Both the position numbers and the translations under genes were made by a program. Shown piece by piece: positions 35,037-44,036 of a stretch of DNA of 64,000 bases. The stretch spans positions 186,001 through 250,000 of the forward strand of contig NZ_JAMZEK010000001.1 of NCBI RefSeq assembly GCF_024158035.1. Direction: 5' to 3'. The first letter of the stretch is position 1. Every line of letters starts with the position of its first letter. The notes under the pieces are model-generated. The model did no database searches. It was not told the origin of the DNA and worked only from the letters and a program-made list of their open reading frames with translations. This DNA is from Dyella lutea. GTDB lineage: Bacteria > Pseudomonadota > Gammaproteobacteria > Xanthomonadales > Rhodanobacteraceae.

Positions 35037-35117
35037 GTCATTCCCGCGAAAGCGGGAATCCAGTGCCTTTGGAGCTATCGCCTGAAGACATTGGATCCCA
35101 GCGTTCGCCGGGATGAG
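35037..35117. repeat. Interspersed repeat with inverted ends, copy 2
   Basis: A second, diverged copy beginning GTCATTCCCGCGAAAGCGGG and ending near GCGTTCGCCGGGATGA. With copy 1 it fills the 251-bp gap between the GH43 and GH93-like genes, which are convergent; a REP/MITE-like element with possible transcription-ending or mRNA-stabilising effect. Confidence 0.6.
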
Positions 35118-35127
35118 GAGCGAGCGC

Positions 35128-36690
35128 TCACTGCACCTGCCACTGCTGCGGGGCGAGCCCGTTGTCGGTCCAGATCTGCAGCTGGGTGCCGTGGGTGGTG
35201 GAGCCGGCCGGGTCATCCAGGATCAGCGCGCCCGAGGCCTGGTTGAGCAGCTTGTAGCTGCCATTGCCCAGGTCGACGAACTGCCAGTTCTGGTTGGCGT
35301 TGTTGGCACAGCCCCAAAGCGTGACCAGGTTGCCCGGCGTGGTGCTGCCGCCGGTGTTGTCCACGCACAGGCCGGTCTGCTGGTTCTGGATCGAGAACCA
35401 GCCGCTGCCCTTGGCGTGCACGGTCCAGTTCTGCACGGACAGGCCGGTGCAGTCCCACAGCTCGGCGCTGGTGTTGTTGGCGGTGGACCAGCCGGTGTTG
35501 TCCAGGCACAGCGACGGCGCCTGCACGCTGCGGAACACGTGCGTGGAGCCGTCAGCCGGCAGCCGGTTCCAGGCCTCGCTGGCGAAGTAGGTGATGCAGC
35601 CGCCGTTGAGGTAGTCCGAGGCCAGCTCGAGGATGTTCGAGCCGTCTTCCGCCGGCAGCAGGGCGGAGGAGTAGTTCGGGCAGTAGTTGTCGTAAGCGGT
35701 GGGCACCTGCACAGGGGCGGCGATGGTGTACCAGTTGCCCGTGCCGTCGGTGTTGGTGTTGACGAACAGCACCTTGCCGTTGGATGGCGAGACGTTGCCG
35801 TTGGACTCGACCATCACCTGGCCGACCAGCAGGATCGCGCCGTTGCTGGACAGCACCGACGGGCTCCAGCGGTTCAGCGGGGCGTGCTCCAGGTACTGGC
35901 CGGTGGCGGTCTGCACCTTGCTGCCCATGTTGGTCGGATCACCGAAGTTCCAGCCGTCCACCGAGACCCGCGAGAACACCGTGCAGGCGGCCGGCCCGCA
36001 CAGCTCGTAGCTCATGAAGAAGTGGCCATCGGGCAGGTGGCTGACGGTGATCATGCCGGGCCGGTCGCCCGGGACCGTGCTGCGCACGGTGTCGGTCTTG
36101 TCCTGCCAGGAGCTGCCGTTGTAGCTGCGGATCTGCGCCAGCTTCTGGCTGCAGCAGGCATCGGTCTCATCGGACCAGAACATCACCAGCGCGCCATCGT
36201 TGGCCACCTCGAACTCGGGTTCCCACAGGCCATGGCTGCTGTCGCCGCCGATCACCGGCGTGGAGTGGTAGCTCCAGCTGTGCCCCTGGTCGGTGCTGGT
36301 GTAGACCTCGATCGCCGGCGTGCCGCCGGAAAAATACGACGCGGCCGAGATCAGCGTGCCCGCGGCGAGCGAACCCACTTGCTGCGGCAACTCGTACAAC
36401 GTGGCGCAGCAGCGCTCGGAGCTGCCGTTCACCGTCGGCACCGGGCCGAGCAGACTCCAGCTCGCACCGTTGTCGGTGCTCTGGAAGATGATGCCGTTGG
36501 TGCTGGCGATCAGCCGCCCGCGCACCGACACCGGCCCGTGCTCGAGCCGGACGACGCGGGGATATAGGGTGCTGCCCTGGAGCACGGTGCCGCTGGCGGC
36601 ACGGGCCGGGTGCTGGACGAACAGACAGACAAGGAACAGCGCGGCGACAACGGCGAGGCGCCGCCAGCCGGGTGTAGTCGAAGCGATCAT
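35128..36690 (-). CDS. GH93-like BNR propeller with ricin-type (CBM13) domain
   Basis: A 520-aa exported protein. Signal peptide at 1-32. A sialidase-fold beta-propeller (about 35-380) carries BNR/Asp-box repeats (STDNGASW about 65-72, STDQGHSW about 131-138) and the early YPRVVRLEHG strand found in GH93 exo-arabinanases. A ricin-type beta-trefoil occupies about 385-520 with QxW-like repeats (QNWTV, QNWQF, QQWQV). Predicted to cleave arabinan or a related polymer and bind it by the lectin domain. GH93 is favoured over sialidase because of the arabinose/galactose context, but substrate is inferred. Confidence 0.7.
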   Translation of the reverse strand: MIASTTPGWRRLAVVAALFLVCLFVQHPARAASGTVLQGSTLYPRVVRLEHGPVSVRGRLIASTNGIIFQSTDNGASWSLLGPVPTVNGSSERCCATLYELPQQVGSLAAGTLISAASYFSGGTPAIEVYTSTDQGHSWSYHSTPVIGGDSSHGLWEPEFEVANDGALVMFWSDETDACCSQKLAQIRSYNGSSWQDKTDTVRSTVPGDRPGMITVSHLPDGHFFMSYELCGPAACTVFSRVSVDGWNFGDPTNMGSKVQTATGQYLEHAPLNRWSPSVLSSNGAILLVGQVMVESNGNVSPSNGKVLFVNTNTDGTGNWYTIAAPVQVPTAYDNYCPNYSSALLPAEDGSNILELASDYLNGGCITYFASEAWNRLPADGSTHVFRSVQAPSLCLDNTGWSTANNTSAELWDCTGLSVQNWTVHAKGSGWFSIQNQQTGLCVDNTGGSTTPGNLVTLWGCANNANQNWQFVDLGNGSYKLLNQASGALILDDPAGSTTHGTQLQIWTDNGLAPQQWQVQ

Positions 36691-36771
36691 GGTGCATCTC
36701 CCTGATGCCGCGCGCAGCGGCGTCCATGTCGCCGGCCCGATGCCGACGACGCGATGACTCCCCGTGTCGAT

Positions 36772-36795
36772 CCGGCGGGTGGCTCCACCCGCCGG
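36772..36795 (-). other. Strong hairpin between the two propeller genes
   Basis: CCGGCGGGTGG (36772-36782) and CCACCCGCCGG (36785-36795) form an 11-bp perfect inverted repeat without a T-run, inside the minus-strand operon. It is more likely to stabilise or partly end the upstream message than to be a full terminator. Confidence 0.5.
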
Positions 36796-36822
36796 CCTGA
36801 TCCGCGTGTTGTTGTGGTGAGG

Positions 36823-38400
36823 TCAGTGGCCCGTGACGGGCACGAGTTGCAGGTAATCCACGTCCATCGCATGAGCGCCCCCACGCACGGTGACGAGGTG
36901 GTCGCCCGGCGCCAGCGCGACCGTGCCGCGGGCGATCTGCCAACCGTCGCGATCGGGCGATTCGGTGAGCGCAACCGGCTGGCCGTCGACACTGACCACC
37001 GGTGCGGTGGCGAAGCCGAGGTCCTGCCAGCGCACGCTGAGTTCGCGCGGGCCGGTGCGCAGCAGGTGCAGCGGGAAGTCCAGCGCGCCGTCCGGGGACG
37101 AGGCCACACGGGCCTTGCCACCCAGCGAGGCGGTGGGATCGTCGATCCGCACCGCCGCGTGACGCGCCGCGTCTTCCGCTTCGTAACGGTCGAAGTCGAT
37201 CTTTCGGCTGGCGTAGAGCATCACGTTGCGCGCGGCGTCTTCCGGCGCCTGCGCGTCGGAGGAGGAGGACACCTGCAGCAACGCGCCGTCCCTACGCACC
37301 ATCAGCGCCTGGGTCCAGCCGGCATGGATGTTGCCGGTGCGCTTCTGCACCGGTGCCGGCAGACGCCACCATGGCCCGTGGCCGTCATTGGCGTTCCACC
37401 ACAGGCTGCGTCCACCGGGATCGGCGCCGCCGCCGGCACGCTCGGCCAGCACCACCAGCACGCCGTGCTTCGGGTCTTCCCCCAGCGGCAGCCACTGCAC
37501 GGTGGGGCAGGCCGCCGGCCAGCCGCCGGCCGCGGTCATCACCGGCGTGCCGTGGTCGTGCGGGTCGCCGAAGTCCAGACCGTCGGCGCTGGTCTTGAAG
37601 AACACCTGGCCGTTGTCCGGGCCGTCGATGTTCTCGTAGGTCATCACGTAGCGGCCGTCCGGCAGGCGCGCGACCACCGCCATGCCCGGCCGCTGCACGC
37701 CGCCGCCGATGGCCACGTCGACGTGTTCCGGGCCCCAGCTCGCGCCGCCATCGGTGGAGACCTTGTGCGCCAGCAGCTGGTTATAGCCCTCGGCCTTGTG
37801 CTGCTCGGACGAGTAGTAGGCGACCATGCGGCCGTCGTCGAGGATGTGCACGTTCGGCTCCCACACGCCTTGGTTGTCCTTGTCCGACGGGTTGCCGCCG
37901 CCGCGGACGATCGAGCCGCGGTAATGCCAGTGCCGGCCCTGGTCGCTGGAGGCGTAGAGCTGCAGGTCCTCGGCAACCAGCCGGCCCTGCGTGTTGTCGC
38001 CCGTCGCGTTGGCGGCCAGCAGCAGGGTGCCTCCTTTCAGCGGACCGCTGTCGCGCCAGGCTTCGGTGAGATTCGGTTGCCAGCGCAATTGCCAGTGCAG
38101 CGCGTCGTGGTGCGCGGCCTGGTCGACCACATTCTGCTGGAAATGCCAGTGCGCGCCGTCGTCGTCGCTGCGCCACAGGGGGACGCCCGCGAGGCCGTGC
38201 TGCTCGAACACCAGCAGCACGCGGCCATCAGCACTGGAGTCGGCCTGGTGCGACAGGCGCACCAGCGAGGGGTAGCCGGTGCCGTCGGCAAGCCGGGTGC
38301 CGACCACGGCGTCCGGGTCGCGATGTGCGGCGACGGCGGTACCGGTGCTGGCCAGAGCCAGCACCATGGCGAGCGTCAGTGTTTGAATCGATCGATGCAC
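36823..38400 (-). CDS. GH93-like BNR propeller with C-terminal CBM35/CBM6-like module
   Basis: A 525-aa exported protein. The GTG at 38400 is chosen: it is preceded by GAGGAG and starts a good signal peptide (VHRSIQTLTLAMVLALASTGTAVAA). The propeller (about 27-385) has YPSLVRLSHQ, RSDDDGAHW and SSDQGRHW Asp-boxes and the GVWEPNVHILDDGRMVAYYS blade. The end (about 395-525) begins YEAEDAARHA and closes with MDVDYLQLVP, the carbohydrate-binding layout of CBM35/CBM6. It pairs with the other propeller in the same operon below the TonB receptor; likely an exo-acting arabinanase-type enzyme, substrate inferred. Confidence 0.68.
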   Translation of the reverse strand: MHRSIQTLTLAMVLALASTGTAVAAHRDPDAVVGTRLADGTGYPSLVRLSHQADSSADGRVLLVFEQHGLAGVPLWRSDDDGAHWHFQQNVVDQAAHHDALHWQLRWQPNLTEAWRDSGPLKGGTLLLAANATGDNTQGRLVAEDLQLYASSDQGRHWHYRGSIVRGGGNPSDKDNQGVWEPNVHILDDGRMVAYYSSEQHKAEGYNQLLAHKVSTDGGASWGPEHVDVAIGGGVQRPGMAVVARLPDGRYVMTYENIDGPDNGQVFFKTSADGLDFGDPHDHGTPVMTAAGGWPAACPTVQWLPLGEDPKHGVLVVLAERAGGGADPGGRSLWWNANDGHGPWWRLPAPVQKRTGNIHAGWTQALMVRRDGALLQVSSSSDAQAPEDAARNVMLYASRKIDFDRYEAEDAARHAAVRIDDPTASLGGKARVASSPDGALDFPLHLLRTGPRELSVRWQDLGFATAPVVSVDGQPVALTESPDRDGWQIARGTVALAPGDHLVTVRGGAHAMDVDYLQLVPVTGH

Positions 38401-38591
38401 GAGGAAGCTCCTCGTCCGGCGGCGATCGCCGACGCCGGACCGGTGGCTCACGAACCGGCGCGGCGGCACCACCATGGCATGCGGACGCCGGACCGGATCA
38501 GTGAAAAAGAAGGCGCCGACGCGGGTCGCACGTCGACGCCAAGAGCAGCGATGGATCTCCGGGGAGGGAGGCGATCCATCGCCGTCGTCGC

Positions 38592-41378
38592 TCAAAGCTT
38601 GAAGCGCAGGCCCAGGCCGACGGTGCGGTCCTGGTAACGGATGTCACGGGGACGGCTGGTGCCGTCGCCCCAGTACTGGTGCAGGTCCGCGCCGAGCAGG
38701 TTGGTCGCGGTGAACACCACCGTGCTGTAGCGGTTGAGGTCGTAGGCCAGCGACAGGTCGACCTGGTTGGCCGGCACGATCTCGTCGTTCACGCCTTCCA
38801 CGGTCGGCTGGGTGAAGCCGTCGATGAAGCGACTGCGGTAGTCGTAGGCCAGGCGTGCCGACACGCCGTACTTCTCGTACAGCAGCACGATGTTGCCGTT
38901 GTTCTTCGACACGTTCTGCAGCGGCGACACCACCGTTGGGCCGCCGATGTACTGCGGCGAGCGGGTGTTGCCCTCGATGTAGGTGTAGTTGACCTGGAGA
39001 CCCAGGCCGCTGAGCGCGCCGGGCAGGAAGTCGAAGAACTGCTGGTAGGCGAGCTCGGCGCCATCCAGGTGGCCCGAACCGGCGCTCTGCGGCGAGTTCA
39101 GCTGGTAGGCGCCGCCGTTGATGGTGACGTCGGTGACGTAGTTCTGGATGTAACCGTTGATGTCGCGATAGAACACGCCGCCGCTGACGTAACCGGCCGG
39201 CGCGAAGTACCACTCCAGCGAGGCGTCGTAGTTGGTCGACTTGATCGGCGACAGGTTCGGGTTGCCGCTGGACGCCACGCCGGCGCGGTTGATCGTGCCG
39301 GGATTGAGCGACAGCGACGGGTTGAGCTGGCCGAAGCCCGGGTAGCTGACCGTCTTGGCCGCATCCAGGCGCAGCTGCAGTTGGTCGGTGAAGTGCCAGT
39401 TGAAGCTGAGGTTGGGCAGGTAGACCGGCGCGCTGGTCGACACCGCCAGCGGACTGTAGAGGTTGGTCGAGGCGTCGTAGGAGAAGGCATTGAGGTTGCG
39501 GTGGACCTGCTCCACGCGCATGCCGAGCAGGCCGTCGATCGGCATGCCGAACAGCTCGCTGTCATAGCCGAGCTGCGCGTAGGCGGCATAGGTCTTCTCG
39601 TCGATGTGGAAGTAGCGGCCGGGGTTCTCCGGCGCCAGACCGGTCGGCAGACCGTAGAAGCTGCGCAGCGCGTCGGCGTTCTGGGTGAGGTAGTTGAAGC
39701 AGCCGGTCAGCCAGGACACCGGGATCGCCGAGGTGGTCGGCATCGAGCAGAAGTAGCCCGAGGGGAAGTTCGCGATCACCTGCGCGTTCGGGTTCGGCGT
39801 GGCCGTGATGTTGCCGGTGCCGGCGCCGCCCGGAGGCGGGGTGGAGATCTCCACGCTGCCAACGTACTCGGCCTTGTGGTCAGCCGCGCGCAGGCCGAAG
39901 TCGAGGTAGCTGAGGAAGCCGCCGTTGATGTCCCAGGTGCCGTCGGCGGTCCAGGCGTATTCCTTGCCCGATTCGTTGTGCCAGGTCTGGAACAGGCCGT
40001 TGAGGTAGTAGTTGGCCGGGTCGAGCTGCGGGTTGCCGGCCAGGGTCCAGTTCTGCTGGTTGCCCGAGGTGCCGCTCCAGGTGGTGGTGATCGGCCCCTT
40101 CAGGAAGGTGTCGATGATGAAGGTGTTGTCGTTGAACGAGCTGGAGTTGTACGACAGGTCGGAGGACAGGCGCAGGCGGTCGCCCTGCCACTTCACGCCG
40201 ACCGCCGTCTGCATGTCGCGGCCGCGCTGCAGGTGCGCCTGGGTGCTGGTGGCCGCGTAGGTGTTGCCGGTCCAGCTACCGCTGGTGGCGTCGCAGATGG
40301 TCTGGCCGTAGTACGGCGAACCGGTCAGCTGGTTCGGATAGCAGTGGTTGCCGACGGTCAGGTTGTCCGGCGTCACGGCACCGACCGGGAAGGAGAAATA
40401 GAACGGCTGGCTGTACTTGTCGTTCTCCCAGTCATACAGCGCTTCGGCGTAGAACTCGGTGCGGTCGTTCGGCTTCCACTGCAGCGCGTAGTTCAGCTCG
40501 GGGCGCTGGCGGTAGCCGATGTTGTAGTCGGCGCCGAAGCCGTTCGGTGCCGCGACAAGGTTGCCCGAGCTGGTCTTGATCGGGGTGCCGCTGCCGTCGG
40601 TGAGCACCTTCGGGAAATCGCCCCAAACCGCGTCGTACTGGTAGTGCTGGGCGAGGAAGGAGGCATTGAGCAGGGCGCCGAATTCGCCGTAGTCGGTGTT
40701 CCAGCGGTTGCTCATCAGCACGCTGAAGTTGGGATCGGTGCGGCCGCCGTACTTGCTGTGCGTCGCGGTGTAGGTGGCGGCGAGCTTGGCGCCGTCGAAA
40801 TCGAACGGGCGGAACAGCTGCATGTCGACCAGGCCGGCGATGCCGCCGTCGGGCAGGCTGGCCTCGCTGGACTTGTACACCTTGATCGCCTTGACCGCGG
40901 TCGAGGGCAGGTTCTGGAAGGCGAAGCCGCGGCCGACGCCGCTGAAGATCTCGCGGCCGTTGAGCGTGGTGACCACGTTCGGCAGGCCACGGATCACCAC
41001 CGAGCTGGTCTCGCCCTGGAAGCCCTGCGCGATCTGCACGCCGGTGATGCGTTGGAGCGCATCGGCCACGCTGTTGTCCGGCAGTTTGCCGATGTCCTCG
41101 GCGACGATCGAGTCGACCACCATGCGCGAATCGCGCTTGATCGACTGCGCACTTTCCAGCGAGTTGCGCAGCGGCGTCACGACCACGCCGGAGAGGTTGG
41201 TGACGGCCTGCTTCTCGTCCTTCTTCTTCTTGGCCGCGGCCTTGTCGGTCGCGGCTGCCGGCTGGCTCGCCGGCGCATCCTGCGGAGTCGCTTCGGCAGC
41301 ATGGGCCGGATGGAGACAGGCACCGATGGCGCTAGCGAGCAGCGTGACGGTGCACGAGATGAGGATCTGACGCTTCAT
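38592..41378 (-). CDS. TonB-dependent receptor (carbohydrate type)
   Basis: A 928-aa outer-membrane receptor. Signal peptide 1-28 (MKRQILISCTVTLLASAIGACLHPAHA), an Ala/Lys-rich linker, plug domain (about 70-190; VADALQRITGVQIAQGF, VVIRGLPNVVTTLNGRE), then a 22-strand barrel ending in ...GLGLRFKL with the terminal aromatic-type signature. No SusD partner is encoded, as usual in Proteobacteria. It should import oligosaccharides released by the two exported propeller enzymes in its operon. The ATG at 41378 has GGGAG upstream, and a candidate operator lies at 41527-41537. Confidence 0.92.
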   Translation of the reverse strand: MKRQILISCTVTLLASAIGACLHPAHAAEATPQDAPASQPAAATDKAAAKKKKDEKQAVTNLSGVVVTPLRNSLESAQSIKRDSRMVVDSIVAEDIGKLPDNSVADALQRITGVQIAQGFQGETSSVVIRGLPNVVTTLNGREIFSGVGRGFAFQNLPSTAVKAIKVYKSSEASLPDGGIAGLVDMQLFRPFDFDGAKLAATYTATHSKYGGRTDPNFSVLMSNRWNTDYGEFGALLNASFLAQHYQYDAVWGDFPKVLTDGSGTPIKTSSGNLVAAPNGFGADYNIGYRQRPELNYALQWKPNDRTEFYAEALYDWENDKYSQPFYFSFPVGAVTPDNLTVGNHCYPNQLTGSPYYGQTICDATSGSWTGNTYAATSTQAHLQRGRDMQTAVGVKWQGDRLRLSSDLSYNSSSFNDNTFIIDTFLKGPITTTWSGTSGNQQNWTLAGNPQLDPANYYLNGLFQTWHNESGKEYAWTADGTWDINGGFLSYLDFGLRAADHKAEYVGSVEISTPPPGGAGTGNITATPNPNAQVIANFPSGYFCSMPTTSAIPVSWLTGCFNYLTQNADALRSFYGLPTGLAPENPGRYFHIDEKTYAAYAQLGYDSELFGMPIDGLLGMRVEQVHRNLNAFSYDASTNLYSPLAVSTSAPVYLPNLSFNWHFTDQLQLRLDAAKTVSYPGFGQLNPSLSLNPGTINRAGVASSGNPNLSPIKSTNYDASLEWYFAPAGYVSGGVFYRDINGYIQNYVTDVTINGGAYQLNSPQSAGSGHLDGAELAYQQFFDFLPGALSGLGLQVNYTYIEGNTRSPQYIGGPTVVSPLQNVSKNNGNIVLLYEKYGVSARLAYDYRSRFIDGFTQPTVEGVNDEIVPANQVDLSLAYDLNRYSTVVFTATNLLGADLHQYWGDGTSRPRDIRYQDRTVGLGLRFKL

Positions 41379-41526
41379 TGAAGAACTCCCTGGACGTTGG
41401 CGCGCGATGACGTGGAAGGCTTGCCACCGCTCCGGGAAATAGCCGCCGGCGTGTGGCTTCGCGTGGTCTCTCTGAACCCTTTGACCCAGTCCGATGCCTG
41501 CGATCAATAATCGGACATTTGGCTAT

Positions 41527-41537
41527 TTGTATTACTA
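41527..41537 (-). promoter_or_regulatory. Candidate GntR/DgoR operator upstream of the TonB receptor
   Basis: TTGTATTACTA, a full match to the FadR-type pattern TNGTNNNACNA, embedded in an A/T-rich patch with a TATAGT-like -10 on the minus strand. It lies about 150 bp before the receptor start and closely resembles the box before dgoR. Confidence 0.5.
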
Positions 41538-41603
41538 TAAGACCAACAATGCCGCAGGACGTCCCGCTTGTCATGCTGCGCTGCGGCGTCGTGTTTCCCG
41601 CGC

Positions 41604-41630
41604 AAAAAAAGAGCGCCCCGCAGGGCGCTC
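41604..41630 (-). terminator. Terminator of the galM operon
   Basis: On the minus strand, GAGCGCCC, a four-base loop and GGGCGCTC (arms at 41630-41623 and 41618-41611) are followed by seven T (41610-41604). It lies 27 bp past the stop of the GH5-like gene. Confidence 0.9.
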
Positions 41631-41656
41631 AATGGGGGGGTGCCGACGGTTTTCGC

Positions 41657-42805
41657 TCAGTAGCTGGCAGGCACCATGCCACGCGGCGCCGCGCTGAGCG
41701 CATGGATGATCTGGATCTCGCGCGCCCGGTACGGCTTGCCGTCCGGATGCAGCAGGTCGTGGAACCAGATGGTCGGTGGTTCGAAGGTGTACGGCCGCTT
41801 CCAGGAGTCCCACGGGAACTTGGTCTGCGACTTGCCGTCGACGAAACCCCAGTTGACCATGCCGATGTCGTCCTTCTTGCCGATCGGCAGGATCGTGTCG
41901 ATGGTGGAGCCGGCCCCGCGCGCCATGTACTCGGTGCAGATCATCGGCCGCCCCCAGGCCTTGAGCTGCTTCACGCGTGCCTCGAATTCCTCGGGCCAGC
42001 CGTAGTTGTGGAAACTGATGATGTCCGACTGCTCCAGCTGGGTCTTCTCGATCGCGTTGAGTCGGGCGCCGGGACTCCAGTCGTCGTCATGCCACACGCC
42101 GCTGGTCAGCGGCTGGGTCGGGTGTTCGCTGCGTGCCCACGCGAACACCTGCGGCAGCAGTTCGGCCACGTGCTGGAACTTGTCCTTCGGCTCCTCGGCG
42201 TCGTAGTTGCCGCCGCCCGGGTTGTCCGGCTCGTTCCAGACGTCCCAGGCGAGGATGCGGTCGTCCTTGGCGAAGTGGCCGACGATGTCCTTCACATAGG
42301 CCTCGAAGCGCGGGTACTGGCTGCGGTCGTCCATCGCCACGCCCGGTGATTGCACCCAGCCGGAGTTGTGCACGCCGGGAATCGGCGGGTGCTGCGGGCC
42401 GAGCTTCGGCTCCGGATCCCAGCACGAGTCGAACAAGACGAAAATCGGCTTGATGTGGTGCTTCGCGGCGATCGTCAGGAAGGTGTCGATGCGCTGCTTG
42501 AAACCGGCCGCATCCTGCTTCCACAGCAGGTCGTGCAGGAACACGCGCATGGTGGTCATGCCCATCTGCTGCGCCCAGCCCAGCTCGGTGTCGATGCGCG
42601 CGGGGTCGAAGGTGGCGGCCTGCCACATCTCCAGCTCGTTGATGGCATTGGCCGGCAGGTAGTTGCTGCCGACCGGCCAGGCCTGTTTCGCATACCAGGC
42701 AGCCGCCTGCTGCTTCGACCAGCGGGCGCTGTCGGCGGCATGCGCCGGGGCAAGGGCGAACGTCGCGGCCACGGCGAACGCCAGGCCGATCACGGTGTGT
42801 TTCAT
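41657..42805 (-). CDS. GH5-like secreted glycoside hydrolase
   Basis: A 382-aa exported (beta/alpha)8-barrel enzyme. Signal peptide 1-23 (MKHTVIGLAFAVAATFALAPAHA). WDVWNEPDN carries Asn191-Glu192, the acid/base of clan GH-A, and CTEYMARG carries Glu292, the nucleophile. Similar proteins in Xanthomonads are labelled cellulase-family or 1,4-beta-xylanase, but the exact GH5 subfamily and substrate cannot be fixed. Preceded by galM in the same orientation (85-bp gap), with GGGAGG before the ATG. Confidence 0.8.
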   Translation of the reverse strand: MKHTVIGLAFAVAATFALAPAHAADSARWSKQQAAAWYAKQAWPVGSNYLPANAINELEMWQAATFDPARIDTELGWAQQMGMTTMRVFLHDLLWKQDAAGFKQRIDTFLTIAAKHHIKPIFVLFDSCWDPEPKLGPQHPPIPGVHNSGWVQSPGVAMDDRSQYPRFEAYVKDIVGHFAKDDRILAWDVWNEPDNPGGGNYDAEEPKDKFQHVAELLPQVFAWARSEHPTQPLTSGVWHDDDWSPGARLNAIEKTQLEQSDIISFHNYGWPEEFEARVKQLKAWGRPMICTEYMARGAGSTIDTILPIGKKDDIGMVNWGFVDGKSQTKFPWDSWKRPYTFEPPTIWFHDLLHPDGKPYRAREIQIIHALSAAPRGMVPASY

Positions 42806-42890
42806 GGAGCCTCCCGGGAGGGGCCGACGGCAGCTCGAGCGTGGCCGGCCACGTGTGGACGGCCCGTGCGACGACCGCACGGGCGTCGGA

Positions 42891-44036
42891 TCAGTGTGCG
42901 GCGCCTTCCACCGAAAAGCGGTAGACGATGCGGTTGTCGTAGGTCTGACCCGGATCGAGCCGGGCGGAACCGAAGGCGGGCTGGTTCGGCGTGTCCGGGA
43001 AGATCTGCGGCTCCAGCACGAAGGCGTCGCCCTGCCGGTAGATCCGACCGGACTTGCCGACGCTGGTGCCGTCGAGGAAGTTGCCGGAGTAGAACTGCAG
43101 ACCCGGCTGCGCGGAGTAGAGGCTCAGCACGCGGCCGCTGTGCGGGTCGGCCACGCGCGCCACCAGCCGTGCCTTGGCGGCCTTGTGGCGGCTGATCACC
43201 CAGTTCATGTCGTAGCCGTGACCCTGCAGCAGTTGCGGTTCCTTGCCGTCGCGGATGTCCCGGCCGATCGGCTTGCCCTGGCGGAAGTCGTAGTCGGTGC
43301 CGGCCACGGCCCGGAACTCGCCGGTCGGGATCAGCGTGGCATCGACCGGCGTGAAGTGGTCGGCCGGAATCGTCAGCACGTCGTCCAGCACGCTCCCCGA
43401 GCCTTCGCCGCCGAGGTTCCAGTAGGTGTGGTTGCTGATGTTGACGATGGTCGGCGCGTCGGTGGTGGCGCGATAGTCAATGGTCAGCTGGTTGTTGTCG
43501 TCGAGCGTGTAGGTGGCATCCACCGTGAGCGTGCCGGGATAACCCTGGTCGCCATCGGGGCTGACGTGGCGCAGCGTGACGCTCGGCGCCGGCCCCTTGC
43601 TCACCCGGGTGATCGTCCACAGCACCTTGTCGAAGCCCTTGGTGCCGCCATGCAGCGAGTTCGGGCCGTCGTTGATCGGCAACTGGTAGTGCTTGCCGTC
43701 CAGCGTGAACTGGCCTTTCGCGATGCGATTGGCGAAGCGGCCGACGGTGGCGCCGAAGTACTGCGGCTGGGTGATGTAGGTGGATGCCGCGGGGTAGCCG
43801 AGCACCACGTCGGCCATCTTGCCGTGGCGGTCGGGCAGGGTCAGCGACTGCAGGCTGGCGCCCAGGGTGATCACCCGGGCGGTGACGCCGTGATCGTTGC
43901 GCAGTGTCACAGCCTCGACCGCGCCGCCGTCCGGCAGCTTGCCGAACGCGGCGCGGGTGGCGTCGCCTGCCGCGGCGACGGTCGGCAGCGCCAGCGCGGC
44001 CAGCCAGAGAGCCGTTGCACGAAGGGTAAGTGTCAT
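42891..44036 (-). CDS. galM: Aldose 1-epimerase, exported form
   Basis: A 381-aa galactose-mutarotase-like protein with an N-terminal signal peptide (MTLTLRATALWLAALALPTVAAA). GRFANRIAKGQF and NDGPNSLHGG (with the first catalytic-site His), NISNHTYWNL (His of the active site) and LEPQIFPD (catalytic Glu) are GalM hallmarks. It interconverts alpha and beta anomers of galactose or arabinose in the periplasm, preparing substrate for the dehydrogenase pathway. The ATG at 44036 is set by the signal sequence. It starts the operon with the GH5-like gene. Confidence 0.92.
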   Translation of the reverse strand: MTLTLRATALWLAALALPTVAAAGDATRAAFGKLPDGGAVEAVTLRNDHGVTARVITLGASLQSLTLPDRHGKMADVVLGYPAASTYITQPQYFGATVGRFANRIAKGQFTLDGKHYQLPINDGPNSLHGGTKGFDKVLWTITRVSKGPAPSVTLRHVSPDGDQGYPGTLTVDATYTLDDNNQLTIDYRATTDAPTIVNISNHTYWNLGGEGSGSVLDDVLTIPADHFTPVDATLIPTGEFRAVAGTDYDFRQGKPIGRDIRDGKEPQLLQGHGYDMNWVISRHKAAKARLVARVADPHSGRVLSLYSAQPGLQFYSGNFLDGTSVGKSGRIYRQGDAFVLEPQIFPDTPNQPAFGSARLDPGQTYDNRIVYRFSVEGAAH

